Origin: JAGVSR01 sp963778225
Lineage (GTDB): Bacteria; Pseudomonadota; Alphaproteobacteria; Rhizobiales; Hyphomicrobiaceae
Reading direction: 5' to 3'
Assembly (NCBI GenBank): GCA_963778225.1
Contig: CAVZTR010000001.1
Location: forward strand, 124,001-188,000
Length of the DNA: 64,000 nucleotides
The notes beneath the pieces were generated by a model. It worked only from the letters and a program-made list of their open reading frames with translations. It did no database searches and had not been told where the DNA came from. The position numbers were made by a program, and so were the translations under genes. This document shows, piece after piece, positions 37,123 through 45,859 of the stretch; the stretch's first letter is position 1; every line of letters starts with the position of its first letter.

Positions 37123-39297
37123 ATGATGCCTTTGACCCCGCTGTCTCACATTCGCGTTCCGCAGGCTGCGCCGGACGAGACGTACAAGATCGTTCTTTTC
37201 GACCGCGCATTCGAATTTCGCGGTTTGAAGCATCTCCTGGGAGCGGCGGATTACGACAAGGCGGGCGAGCGGCTGGCGGGGCTCGCCGCCAAGGATGAGG
37301 TGGAGCGCGAGGCGGCGCGGAAAATCCTCTCAGGGCTGACGTTGCAGCACATCTACGATCACCCGCTTGTGTCGGACAGCGGTGCAATCGACGATGTCAT
37401 GCGGGTCAACTACGACATCGACCATGAGGTGTTCGCCAATCTCGCGCCGCTGACGTGCGGGGCGGTGAAGGACCAGCTGCTCAAGGCGAAGGCTACCGAT
37501 GCAAAGCGGATCGGACGCGGGCTGACCGGCGTGATGGCGGCGGCCATTGCCAAGCTGATGGACGTGCATGAACTGATTTATGCTGCGCGCAAATTAAAGC
37601 GCAGCGGCAAAGCGCGAACAGAGGTGGGCCGTGCCGGCACTCTGTCGTCGCGGTTGCAGCCCAATCATCCGACCGACGATCTGACGGCCGTGACGGCGCT
37701 CGTCTATACGGGGCTTTCGATGGGTGCGGGCGATGCGCTCATCGGGCTCAACCCGGCGATCGACACGGTCGATAACGTCGAGAAAATCCTGCGCCATCTT
37801 GATGGACTGCGGCGCGAGACAGGCGCACCGACGCAGGTCTGCGTGCTGTCGCATGTGAAGACGCAGATGGCGTGCCTGGAGCGCGGCGCGCCGGTTGAAA
37901 TCATGTTCCAGTCGCTGGCGGGCACCGATCGCACGCTGACCGAAGAGTTCGACGTGACGGTGGACGTGCTCGACGAGGCGTACCGGCTGATGGCGGCGAA
38001 GGGGCCGCTTGGCGCGCAAGCGCGGCAGTTCATGTATTTCGAGACGGGGCAAGGGAGCGAACTCACCTACGGGAAGCACAACGGCATCGACATGACCACG
38101 ACGGAAGCGCTCTGCTACGGGCTGGCGCGGCGGTACGATCCGTTCATGGTCAACAACGTGACCGGGTTCATCGGGCCAGAAACGCATCGCACGAATTTCG
38201 AGATGATCGTCTCGAACCTGCAGGATCATTTCATGGGCAAGCTGCTCGGCCTGCCGATGGGGATGGCGCCCTGCTACACGCTCCATTCCGAGATCACGAT
38301 GGAGGGTCAGCAGATCGCGACCGAGCTTCTGACCGCTGCGGGCTCGAACTACTTCATGGATGTCTATCTCGGTGTCGATCGCATGCTCGCCTATTTCGAC
38401 ACGGCCGGTCATGACGACCAGACGATGCGGGAGGTGCACGGTCTGAGACCCGCCCCGGAGTATCTCGCGTGGGCGATGTCGCGGGGTATCTTCGTCGAGA
38501 CCGAGGATGGGGAGATCGAGCGTGGGCCGAACTGGGGCAATCCGCGTATTTTCTGTGACAGCGAGGAGGCGTTCGCAACGCTCGTCGCGAAGGTGCCGGC
38601 GGCTTACGGGTTCGAGAATGCAGGACCGCGGCCGGCAGATCGGGTGTCGCGGGAGGTCAAGGCCAATCTCGCGGTCGCTCGGGAGGCGATCTATGCGGAG
38701 GTCGAGCCGCAGTACCTGGGACGGGTGGAGTTCCGGCGTGTGGCCACGTCAGCCGCGAGCAAAGCCGCGCATCTCAACGATCCGGAGAAGGGTGCGCGCA
38801 TTGCCGAGGCGGCGCGGGCAGAGTTGAAGCCGGAGGCGGCGGACGTGCAGATCGTCGTGTCTGATGGGCTCAGTGCGGAGGCGGTTCATCACAACATCCC
38901 GGACCTGTTGCCTGTGCTGGCTGCCGCGTTAACGAAGAATGGATTTAGTGTCGGGCAGCCCATCCTGGCTCCCTATGGGCGGGTCAAGCTTGCAGAAGAC
39001 ATTGGCAATGCGCTGGCGCCAAAGCTCGTCATCACGCTCATCGGCGAGAGGCCGGGCGGAGATGCCATCGCGTCGCGCAGTCTGTCGGCGTACATGGCCT
39101 ACCGCGTGCCGGAAGCAGGTGGAGATCAGCGCTACGAATATTCTGTGATTTCCAACATCTACAGTGGCGGACTGCCGCCGGCGGACGCGGGTGCTCAGAT
39201 CGCGGAACGCGCGCGGGAGATCCTGACTTACAAGGCGGCGGGGAACCGGCTGGAGACGATGCTGTCCGCACGCGGGAGCAATGGGGCTGCGGCCTGA
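37123..39297 (+). CDS. eutBC: Ethanolamine ammonia-lyase, fused large and small subunits (EutB-EutC)
   Basis: The adenosylcobalamin-dependent deamination of ethanolamine to acetaldehyde and ammonia. The 724-residue protein joins a full EutB-like part (about 1-470) to a EutC-like part (about 495-715). EutB landmarks: RLQPNHPTDD (substrate-binding Arg/Gln) near 185, MGAGDALIGLNPA, YFETGQGSELT (catalytic Glu) near 308, and CYTLHSEITMEGQQ. EutC landmarks: VSDGLSAEAVHHN, ILAPYGRVKLAEDIG, LIGERPGGDAIASRSLSAYM and SNIYSGGLPPADA. Normally these are two genes. GGAGG 7 bases before ATG 37123 fixes the start. No EutA reactivase, microcompartment or EutE genes are adjacent. Confidence 0.92.
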   Translation: MMPLTPLSHIRVPQAAPDETYKIVLFDRAFEFRGLKHLLGAADYDKAGERLAGLAAKDEVEREAARKILSGLTLQHIYDHPLVSDSGAIDDVMRVNYDIDHEVFANLAPLTCGAVKDQLLKAKATDAKRIGRGLTGVMAAAIAKLMDVHELIYAARKLKRSGKARTEVGRAGTLSSRLQPNHPTDDLTAVTALVYTGLSMGAGDALIGLNPAIDTVDNVEKILRHLDGLRRETGAPTQVCVLSHVKTQMACLERGAPVEIMFQSLAGTDRTLTEEFDVTVDVLDEAYRLMAAKGPLGAQARQFMYFETGQGSELTYGKHNGIDMTTTEALCYGLARRYDPFMVNNVTGFIGPETHRTNFEMIVSNLQDHFMGKLLGLPMGMAPCYTLHSEITMEGQQIATELLTAAGSNYFMDVYLGVDRMLAYFDTAGHDDQTMREVHGLRPAPEYLAWAMSRGIFVETEDGEIERGPNWGNPRIFCDSEEAFATLVAKVPAAYGFENAGPRPADRVSREVKANLAVAREAIYAEVEPQYLGRVEFRRVATSAASKAAHLNDPEKGARIAEAARAELKPEAADVQIVVSDGLSAEAVHHNIPDLLPVLAAALTKNGFSVGQPILAPYGRVKLAEDIGNALAPKLVITLIGERPGGDAIASRSLSAYMAYRVPEAGGDQRYEYSVISNIYSGGLPPADAGAQIAERAREILTYKAAGNRLETMLSARGSNGAAA

Positions 39298-39469
39298 TGG
39301 TCGTCATGCGACGGAGGGAAGCGGTCGTTAATCTGTTCCGAGCTAAACGGGCTTTTTTTGTCGCATGGCCGCGCCGAATTGGCCTTGGCTGCGTATAATA
39401 AAAGAAATCCCCGTGCCGGGTCGCCGGCGCTCGCGCGACGGACGTCGCGATGCTTTTTGGAGTTGATCC

Positions 39470-40861
39470 GTGACACAAGCTGACGCCTTGAACGCGCGTG
39501 AGACGCGCGACTCCGGTCGCAACCGTGCGGGCCGCATCACGCCTGGCGAAATGGAAGCCTTCAAGGCGCGTGATAACTGGACCAACTGGCGCTACCTCGC
39601 GCTGAACTGGTTTGTGATCGCGGGCACGCTGTTCCTGGCCATTTGGGGCGAGAGCCAATTGCGGGCTGCGGGCTACGGGTGGGAAGCGATCCTTCCGCTG
39701 GCTATCGTTGCGATCATCGTGATGGGCGCATCGCAGCATCAGCTTGGCGGCGCGATTCACGAGGGGACGCACTATCAGCTGTTTGCCAACCGCACGCTGA
39801 ATGAAGTCGCGTCGGACTGGTTCGCCGGGTTCCCGATCTACACCTCGACGCATCATTACCGCCTGCATCACATGGCGCATCATCAGTTCGTCAACGACCC
39901 GGAGCGTGATCCGATTTTCGGGCAGGCGGACGAGAGTGGGCATTGGCTCGATTTTCCGCTGACGCATGTGGAATTGGTGAAGGGGCTGGCGCGGCTCCTA
40001 TGGATCCCGAACCTTGTGAAGTACACGATCGCGCGGGCTCGCTACAGCGCGCTGGGTCTGGGCAAGAACCCGTACGGTGATCCGAAGCGGCCGGGGCATC
40101 GCGCGGCGCAGTCGGTGGGCATTCTGTTCGCCGGGCTGGTGCCGGCGGTTCTCATCGGGATGATGCTTGCGGGATTTGGCGCAACGGCCGTGATGGGCAC
40201 GTTCTTCGCGATCTGGGCAGCGGCGGTTTTATTCTACGCCGTCATCCCGGACGACTGGTTCGCATCGGGCCGCGTGGAGCCGGTGATCTCGCATCGCATG
40301 GGCTCGATCGCGCGCGTGTCGTTCATGGCGATCGTCTATGGCTCGCTGACGGCCATCGATCTCACGGGCTATGAGAAGGCGTGGATGTACTACGGCCTCT
40401 ATTGGGTCGTGCCGCTATTCACGACGTTCCCGGTGTTCATGATCTTCCGCGAATGGATCCAGCACGGGAATGCGGATCGCGGGCGTTACACGAATTCGCG
40501 CGTGATCCTCACGGGGCCGCTGTTCCGCTATGCCGTGTTGCCGTGGGGGATGGAGTATCACCAGCCGCACCACCTGATGGCGACCGTGCCGCATTATAAA
40601 TTGCGCCGGTTCCACGAGCGGCTGTTGCAGGACGCGGAGTACGCCGAGAAGGCGCAGATCGTCGAAGGGCTTTACGGGCGCATGACCGAGGGCAAGCCGA
40701 CGGCGTTCGGGGTGCTGTTGAAGGAGCACGCGCCGAAGACGCGCGAGGCGGTGCACGTGGACGAGACGGTGCTCGAGCGCGCTGATCTCAGCGATCGTGC
40801 GGCGCTGGAGCGGGAGAAGGCGGAATCGCTCAAGGCTGAGCGGAGGGATGCGGCGGAGTAG
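39470..40861 (+). CDS. Fatty acid desaturase family membrane protein
   Basis: A di-iron integral membrane oxygenase-type enzyme, 463 residues. The three His boxes are HEGTH near residue 98, HHYRLHHMAHH near 124-134 and HQPHH near 364. They lie between hydrophobic helices (for example LALNWFVIAGTLFLAIWG and ILPLAIVAIIVMG). A hydrophilic, Glu/Arg-rich tail of about 70 residues ends the protein. It could desaturate or hydroxylate an acyl chain or another lipid; carotenoid-type enzymes have a similar pattern. TGGAG 7 bases before GTG 39470 supports the start. It is convergent with the TetR gene. Confidence 0.86.
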   Translation: MTQADALNARETRDSGRNRAGRITPGEMEAFKARDNWTNWRYLALNWFVIAGTLFLAIWGESQLRAAGYGWEAILPLAIVAIIVMGASQHQLGGAIHEGTHYQLFANRTLNEVASDWFAGFPIYTSTHHYRLHHMAHHQFVNDPERDPIFGQADESGHWLDFPLTHVELVKGLARLLWIPNLVKYTIARARYSALGLGKNPYGDPKRPGHRAAQSVGILFAGLVPAVLIGMMLAGFGATAVMGTFFAIWAAAVLFYAVIPDDWFASGRVEPVISHRMGSIARVSFMAIVYGSLTAIDLTGYEKAWMYYGLYWVVPLFTTFPVFMIFREWIQHGNADRGRYTNSRVILTGPLFRYAVLPWGMEYHQPHHLMATVPHYKLRRFHERLLQDAEYAEKAQIVEGLYGRMTEGKPTAFGVLLKEHAPKTREAVHVDETVLERADLSDRAALEREKAESLKAERRDAAE

Positions 40862-40879
40862 GGGTGGCAGGCAAAGCCG

Positions 40880-41500
40880 TCAGGTTTTGATCTTCTCAAT
40901 TCCAGGTCTCAGGAGCCTGACGATCTCGCTTGCATAGTTGTCGTCATACGGCTCGTCGGCGCCGGACAAGAAGCGATACCAGAACGCGCCGTGGATGATG
41001 TGCGCGAGCGCGTCTTCGTCAAGGTCTGTTCGAAATTGACCGAGCGCGTAGCCGTGTTCGAAGACGCGGCGGAGCGCGATGCACCGGACGTGATGAACAC
41101 GCTCGTAAAGATTTGCGCGAAACTCTGGGTCCAGTTGCGCTTCGGCAATCAGACTACGAACGCCCTTGGCGACGAGTTCATTGCGCATGAAGGCAAAAAA
41201 GCGCTCCAGATCGGCTTGGAGATCAGCAAAGGCGTCCGCTGACGGGACAAGCGGCGGCATGCGGCGCAGTGAGTGCTCGGTAAATGCATCGAGCACCAAA
41301 TCTGCCTTCGAGGCCCACCAGCGATAGATCGACTGCTTGCCGACTTTGGCGGCGGCGGCAATTGCGTCGATAGAGACGTCACGATAATCGCGCTCGCCTA
41401 CCAGCGAAACCGCAGCATCCAAGATTGCCTGGCGCGTTCCTTCACTACGAGGACGGCCGGGGGCGCGCTTGGCGATACTCGGATCGTCAATCTTCGTCAC
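40880..41500 (-). CDS. TetR family transcriptional regulator
   Basis: A 206-residue repressor-type protein. The N-terminal HTH reads RQAILDAAVSLVGERDYRDVSIDAIAAAAKVGKQSIYRWWASKA in two parts around residues 22-66, followed by an all-helical ligand domain that is not informative about the inducer. The gene is convergent with the desaturase gene 18 bases away and divergent from the small secreted repeat protein. Operator-like palindromes at 41536-41555, 41686-41702 and 41716-41735 suggest autoregulation and control of the divergent gene. Confidence 0.92.
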   Translation of the reverse strand: MTKIDDPSIAKRAPGRPRSEGTRQAILDAAVSLVGERDYRDVSIDAIAAAAKVGKQSIYRWWASKADLVLDAFTEHSLRRMPPLVPSADAFADLQADLERFFAFMRNELVAKGVRSLIAEAQLDPEFRANLYERVHHVRCIALRRVFEHGYALGQFRTDLDEDALAHIIHGAFWYRFLSGADEPYDDNYASEIVRLLRPGIEKIKT

Positions 41501-41535
41501 GGCGATCTCCCATTTCGGTCCCGCTGAACATATAT

Positions 41536-41555
41536 GGAACGGTGGGTCTAATTCC
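41536..41555. promoter_or_regulatory. Operator-like palindrome near the TetR gene start
   Basis: GGAAC-GGTGGGTCTA-ATTCC is a 20-base imperfect palindrome centred 45 bases upstream of the TetR start. It matches the site at 41716-41735 at 14 of 20 positions, including the shared GTCTA core. Autoregulation is inferred. Confidence 0.45.
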
Positions 41556-41685
41556 AGGGGTTTGGCAGCGGCTCACAATTGATGGAAGAAGTTACGCCCG
41601 CTAAAGCCAACCAGAAAACATCGTTAAATCAATATTATACGCAGGCTCGGCTAGCGTGCGTGCTCGGATCACATTAACGTGAATA

Positions 41686-41702
41686 CGAAACGTTTAGTTT
41701 CG
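41686..41702. promoter_or_regulatory. Operator-like perfect palindrome
   Basis: CGAAAC-GTTTA-GTTTCG is a perfect 6-bp inverted repeat with the same GAAAC/GTTTC arms as the next site. The centres of the two lie about 31-32 bases apart, close to three helical turns. Confidence 0.5.
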
Positions 41703-41715
41703 TTATTGATAATAT

Positions 41716-41735
41716 GAAACGGATCGTCTAGTTTC
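41716..41735. promoter_or_regulatory. Operator-like palindrome upstream of the secreted repeat protein
   Basis: GAAAC-GGATCGTCTA-GTTTC has perfect 5-bp arms and shares its core with the site near the TetR gene. It lies 66-85 bases before the start codon at 41801, close enough to act on that promoter. Confidence 0.5.
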
Positions 41736-41800
41736 TAATCACCGACGGCGAGAGTTTCAACTGCCGCGGAACACTGAACCAACATCGACGGAGAAACGCC

Positions 41801-42085
41801 ATGAACCGCTTCATCCTTGCCACGCTTCTTGTCGCCGCTTCGCACTCGCTTGCATCGGCGCGCGATCTTTCCACCAAAGTCATGCAGGATAACCCTGGTG
41901 TTACCGGCGGCGGGACCACCGCCAACCCCACGGTTAAGCCAGAAGCCAACGGTCTCGCAGAGCAGGCCATGCGCATTTCGCCCGGCGTAAACGGCGCCGG
42001 CACGACTGCAACGCCCACTGCGAAGCCTCCGCGCAGCGGACTCGCCGAGAAGGCGATGCAGGATCATCCTGGCGTTGGCCGCTGA
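41801..42085 (+). CDS. Small secreted protein with short tandem repeats
   Basis: A 94-residue protein with a signal peptide (MNRFILATLLVAASHSLASA, cleavage near residue 20). The mature part is built of a repeated unit of about 28 residues: KVMQDNPGVTGGGTTANPT, QAMRISPGVNGAGTTATPT, then a partial KAMQDHPGVGR. The linkers KPEANGLAE and KPPRSGLAE are also repeated. It is rich in Gly, Thr and Pro, with no cysteine. The function is unknown; a secreted or surface-associated role is suggested by the signal peptide. The upstream palindromes suggest regulation by the adjacent TetR protein. Confidence 0.72.
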   Translation: MNRFILATLLVAASHSLASARDLSTKVMQDNPGVTGGGTTANPTVKPEANGLAEQAMRISPGVNGAGTTATPTAKPPRSGLAEKAMQDHPGVGR

Positions 42086-42230
42086 TAGATCCCGAACATG
42101 ATGCCGCCGGTGCGGACTTCCCTTGAAGCGTGCGGCACTGAAGCCGGCATCGTCGCCCCTCCCGACGCTGCCGGTTTTCGGCTTCAGGATTCGTGGGTTG
42201 CCAATCGCTATAGGTGCGAGAGTGGAGTTC

Positions 42231-44393
42231 CTACTCCGCCGCGAGTTTGGCGTATCCGAGTTGGTCGTTGAGTTTGAGGATGAGGTCGGCGGCGGCGATG
42301 GGGATGTTGGTGCCGGGGCCGAACACGGCTTTGGCGCCGGCGCGGAAGAGTTCGTCGTAGTCGCCGGGCGGGATGACGCCGCCGACGACGATCATGATGT
42401 CTTCGCGGCCTTCCTTGGCGAGTGCTTCGCGCAGTTCGGGAACGAGCGTGAGGTGGCCGGCGGCAAGCGATGATACGCCGACGACATGCACGTCATTTTC
42501 GACGGCCTGGCGGGCGGCTTCACCGGCGGTGGCGAACAGCGGTCCGATGTCGACGTCGAAGCCCAGATCCGCGAACGCGGTGGCGATGACTTTCTGGCCG
42601 CGATCGTGGCCGTCCTGGCCGAGCTTGGCGATGAGAATGCGCGGGCGGCGGCCGTCGTGGGTTTCGAATTCCTCGACGAGCTTCTGCGCCCTGATCACGT
42701 CGCTGCTCATGGATGCCTCCGAACGATAGACGCCCGAGATCGCGCGGATCTCGGCGCGGTGGCGCGTGAAGACCTTCTCCATCGCTTCCGACATTTCGCC
42801 CACGGTCGCTTTGGCGCGGGCCGCTTTCACGCACAGGTCGAGCAGGTTGGCGGTGCCCTTGGCGCCTTCGGTCAACGCGGTGAGCGCGGCCTGCGTTTCG
42901 GCTTCGTTGCGCTCTTCGCGAAGTCGTTTCAATTTTGCGATCTGGGCTTCGCGGACGGCGACGTTGTCGACCTTCAGCAGGTTGATCTTGGCGTCGCCGT
43001 CGATCTTGAACTTGTTGACGCCGGTGATGGTCTGCTTGCCGGTGTCGATGCGCGCCTGCGTGCGGGCGGCGGCTTCCTCGATGCGCATCTTCGGGATGCC
43101 GGCGTCGATGGCCTTCGCCATGCCGCCCAATTCCTCGACTTCGGCGATGTGCGCCAGCGCCTTCTGGGCGAGTTCGTAGGTGAGGCGTTCGACGTAGTGG
43201 CTGCCGCCCCAGGGGTCGATGACGCGCGTGGTGCCGCTCTCCTGCTGGAGCAGGAGCTGCGTGTTGCGGGCGATGCGGGCGGAGAAGTCGGTCGGGAGTG
43301 CGATCGCTTCGTCGAGGCCGTTGGTGTGGAGGGACTGCGTGTGGCCCTGCGTGGCGGCCATGGCTTCGAGGCAGGTGCGCGTGACGTTGTTGAACACGTC
43401 TTGCGCGGTGAGCGACCAGCCGGACGTTTGCGAATGGGTGCGCAGCGACAGCGACCGGGCATCCTTTGGATTGAACTCTTCCTTGATGAGCTTCGCCCAG
43501 AGCAGACGGGCTGCCCGCATCTTGGCGATTTCCATGAAGAAGTTCATGCCGATCGCCCAGAAGAACGACAGGCGCGGCGCGAAGGCGTCGATATCGAGGC
43601 CGGTGTTGACGCCGGCGCGGACGTATTCGACGCCGTCTGCGAGCGTGTAGGCGAGTTCGAGGTCAGCCGTCGCGCCGGCTTCCTGCATGTGGTAGCCGGA
43701 GATCGAGATCGAATTGAACTTCGGCATCTTCTGCGAGGTGTAGGCGAAGATGTCCGACACGATGCGCATCGAAGGCAGCGGCGGGTAGATATAGGTGTTG
43801 CGCACCATGAACTCTTTCAGAATGTCGTTCTGAATGGTGCCTGCGAGTTTCTCCGGGGGAACGCCCTGTTCCTCGCCCGCGATGATGAAGAGGGCGAGGA
43901 TCGGAAGGACCGCGCCGTTCATGGTCATGGAGACGGTCATCTGTTCGAGCGGGATGCCGTCGAACAGGGTGCGCATGTCGTAGATGCTGTCGATGGCCAC
44001 GCCGGCCATGCCGACGTCGCCTTTCACCCGGGGATGGTCGCTGTCGTAGCCGCGATGCGTGGCGAGGTCGAAGGCGATGGAGAGGCCCTTCTGACCGGCG
44101 GCGATATTGCGGCGGTAGAAGGCGTTCGATTCCTCAGCGGTGGAGAAGCCGGCGTACTGGCGGACGGTCCAGGGCTGGGTGACGTACATCGTCGGGTAAG
44201 GGCCGCGCACGTAGGGCGCGATGCCGGGGTACGTGCCGAGGTAGTCGAGGGCGGCGGTGTCCGCGCCCGTGTATACCGGCTTGACCGGGATCCCTTCCGG
44301 CGTCGCCCACGTTTCGCCGGCCGCCAGTGGGGCTGAGGCCCCTGCGGCGGGCGTGCCGAGGTCGATCGTGGTGAAGTCGGGGATACGGGTCAT
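42231..44393 (-). CDS. mutB: Methylmalonyl-CoA mutase, large (catalytic) subunit
   Basis: Adenosylcobalamin-dependent interconversion of methylmalonyl-CoA and succinyl-CoA, used in propionate metabolism and the ethylmalonyl-CoA pathway. The 720-residue protein has a TIM-barrel substrate domain (YPTMYVTQPWTVRQYAGFS near 75, SLRTHSQTSGWSL near 345) and a C-terminal B12 domain with the cobalt-ligand histidine in GQDGHDRG near residue 595, followed by GVSSLAAGH and VVGGVIPPGDY. ATG 44393 (MTRIPDF) is preferred over an in-frame extension to 44501. The small subunit gene is 1.5 kb away, with two other genes between. Confidence 0.96.
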   Translation of the reverse strand: MTRIPDFTTIDLGTPAAGASAPLAAGETWATPEGIPVKPVYTGADTAALDYLGTYPGIAPYVRGPYPTMYVTQPWTVRQYAGFSTAEESNAFYRRNIAAGQKGLSIAFDLATHRGYDSDHPRVKGDVGMAGVAIDSIYDMRTLFDGIPLEQMTVSMTMNGAVLPILALFIIAGEEQGVPPEKLAGTIQNDILKEFMVRNTYIYPPLPSMRIVSDIFAYTSQKMPKFNSISISGYHMQEAGATADLELAYTLADGVEYVRAGVNTGLDIDAFAPRLSFFWAIGMNFFMEIAKMRAARLLWAKLIKEEFNPKDARSLSLRTHSQTSGWSLTAQDVFNNVTRTCLEAMAATQGHTQSLHTNGLDEAIALPTDFSARIARNTQLLLQQESGTTRVIDPWGGSHYVERLTYELAQKALAHIAEVEELGGMAKAIDAGIPKMRIEEAAARTQARIDTGKQTITGVNKFKIDGDAKINLLKVDNVAVREAQIAKLKRLREERNEAETQAALTALTEGAKGTANLLDLCVKAARAKATVGEMSEAMEKVFTRHRAEIRAISGVYRSEASMSSDVIRAQKLVEEFETHDGRRPRILIAKLGQDGHDRGQKVIATAFADLGFDVDIGPLFATAGEAARQAVENDVHVVGVSSLAAGHLTLVPELREALAKEGREDIMIVVGGVIPPGDYDELFRAGAKAVFGPGTNIPIAAADLILKLNDQLGYAKLAAE

Positions 44394-44500
44394 GTTGATC
44401 TCTGACGGAGGCTCTTCTCGTAGGCTTTGGTAGCATACAAGACGCGCAGAAGGCGATGCGGCGAACATCGCCCCGGACGGCTCTCGGGAGGGGCGGTGCA

Positions 44501-45259
44501 ATGGTGGTGGTAGCGAAACCGCTCAGGCTTTTCAACACGGTAGCGCTGGGCTTGTGGGCCATCGGGTTGGGGATGGGAGCGGCGGGCTCAGCGTGGGCCG
44601 CTTCGGGGGACGATGTGCCGGTGCGCGAAGCGCCGTCGCCGGAGCCGGTTCTGAAGCTGGAGGCGCCGGATGGGCACTGCGCCTATGACGCGGCGGAAGC
44701 TGAAAAGGCGGGTCATGTGACTGGCTTCGAGCCGGGGCTGAAATCGGGAACGGAACTGATGGCGCTTTATGTGCCGTGTGCGTCTTTGGATGCGGCGCGG
44801 TCGGGCGCTGCCGAGTGGCTGCCGGAGTGGGTGGCGATCGAGAAGAATATCGTCACGTATCCGAGCGACGACGACCGCAGCCTGGGGTCGGCGGGTGCGG
44901 TGGCGCAGCTTTGCCAGGACGCGCAATCGGCGAAGTGGGGGCATCCACGCTACGACGGGGCGGATTTCGCCGAGATGGTGAAGACGGCAAATGCCAAGCT
45001 CTCCTACGACAAGCCGGAGATATTTCTCGGCGTGATCGGAGAGGACGAGCACGCCTGTTATCTCTCGTCGCTGAGGATCGTGTTTTCGCCGTCGGGCAAA
45101 CCGCTGCGGTTCTTGATCGTGACGGCGTTTATGCAGGCCGGCGACCGGTGGGTGACGCAGTCGATCCGGCGCGAACTGGCGCAGGCGCGCGAAAGTGCGG
45201 AGGCCGTGCTGGCGTCGGCAAAGAAGGGATCGAAGTTGTTTTCGGACAAGAACCGCTGA
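44501..45259 (+). CDS. Hypothetical secreted protein
   Basis: A 252-residue exported protein. A basic start (MVVVAKPLRLFN) and hydrophobic stretch (TVALGLWAIGLGMGAAGSAWA) form a signal peptide cleaved near residue 33. The mature domain has cysteines in GHCAYD, VPCASL, QLCQDA and HACYLS that could pair. I do not recognise the family; the organisation resembles uncharacterised periplasmic proteins. GGGAGGGG 8 bases before ATG 44501 fixes the start. It lies on the opposite strand between the two methylmalonyl-CoA mutase genes, divergent from mutB (108 bases) and convergent with the Uma2 gene. Confidence 0.75.
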   Translation: MVVVAKPLRLFNTVALGLWAIGLGMGAAGSAWAASGDDVPVREAPSPEPVLKLEAPDGHCAYDAAEAEKAGHVTGFEPGLKSGTELMALYVPCASLDAARSGAAEWLPEWVAIEKNIVTYPSDDDRSLGSAGAVAQLCQDAQSAKWGHPRYDGADFAEMVKTANAKLSYDKPEIFLGVIGEDEHACYLSSLRIVFSPSGKPLRFLIVTAFMQAGDRWVTQSIRRELAQARESAEAVLASAKKGSKLFSDKNR

Positions 45260-45277
45260 AGCTGATCTCAGCTGATC

Positions 45278-45859
45278 TCAGACGAGATGGGTGCCGGAAT
45301 AGATGTCGGCGACGTCTAAGTTCGCCTCGATCGATGTCAGCTTGATCGCACCGGACTGAGCCCGTTCGTCGGGTTCTGTGGGCCAGCCGCCTTCGGGCAG
45401 TTTGCGGTAGATTTCGACAAGGACGCGTTCGCTGTCGACGACCATGATCTCGGCAAGCGAGGGAATGGTCGCGCAGGCGCGGATGCTTTCCCAGGTCTCG
45501 CGCAGGTTGCTGGGGGAGAGGACTTCGATGATCAGCACGGGGTCGGGGAAAATCTTGCCGGGAGGCGAGGTTTGGCACGTCACCGAGAGGTCAGGCGCGC
45601 GGATGTTGTCGTTGGCGTGGAACCGAGGAACGATAGGGGCTTCGGTGCCGACGCGGCATGGACGTTTGGTGGCGCGGAGGTGGGCGCCGATCAGGTAGGC
45701 AAGGTTGGCCTGAATGAGAGCATGCGTGCCGCTGGCCGGGGACATGGCGCGGACTTCGCCGTTGATCAATTCGAGCTTGCCCACAAAGCCCCCGCCGTCC
45801 CAATCCAGGAACTCGGCCACGGACATCCGTGGCGGTGATTTTGGGGCGGTGGTCGTCAA
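45278..45859 (-). CDS. Uma2 family endonuclease-like protein (DUF820)
   Basis: A 193-residue PD-(D/E)XK-fold protein. The motif order is GKLELINGEVRAMSP, then RAPDLSVTC (catalytic Asp) and VLIIEVLSPSN (Glu) near residue 120, followed by WESIRACATIPSLAEIMVVD. Uma2 proteins are abundant in cyanobacteria and scattered elsewhere; nuclease activity is predicted but the role is unknown. AGGAG 8 bases before TTG 45859 supports that start, which overlaps the mutA stop and implies translational coupling; ATG 45826 is an alternative. Its position behind mutA looks like an accessory insertion. Confidence 0.85.
   Translation of the reverse strand: MTTTAPKSPPRMSVAEFLDWDGGGFVGKLELINGEVRAMSPASGTHALIQANLAYLIGAHLRATKRPCRVGTEAPIVPRFHANDNIRAPDLSVTCQTSPPGKIFPDPVLIIEVLSPSNLRETWESIRACATIPSLAEIMVVDSERVLVEIYRKLPEGGWPTEPDERAQSGAIKLTSIEANLDVADIYSGTHLV

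Larger units (their letters stand above)
41501..41800. other. AT-rich divergent intergenic region
   Basis: Three hundred bases without a gene, visibly richer in A and T than the surroundings. It separates the TetR gene from the small secreted protein gene and holds three palindromes listed separately. Likely promoters for both genes lie here; ATTGATAATAT at about 41705-41715 could be a -10 region. Confidence 0.6.

Noticed and set aside
42486..44336. A 616-residue open frame on the plus strand, antisense to mutB
   Set aside because: It is a mirror of a strongly conserved, fully recognisable gene in GC-rich DNA. The product is low in hydrophobic order and has no domain.
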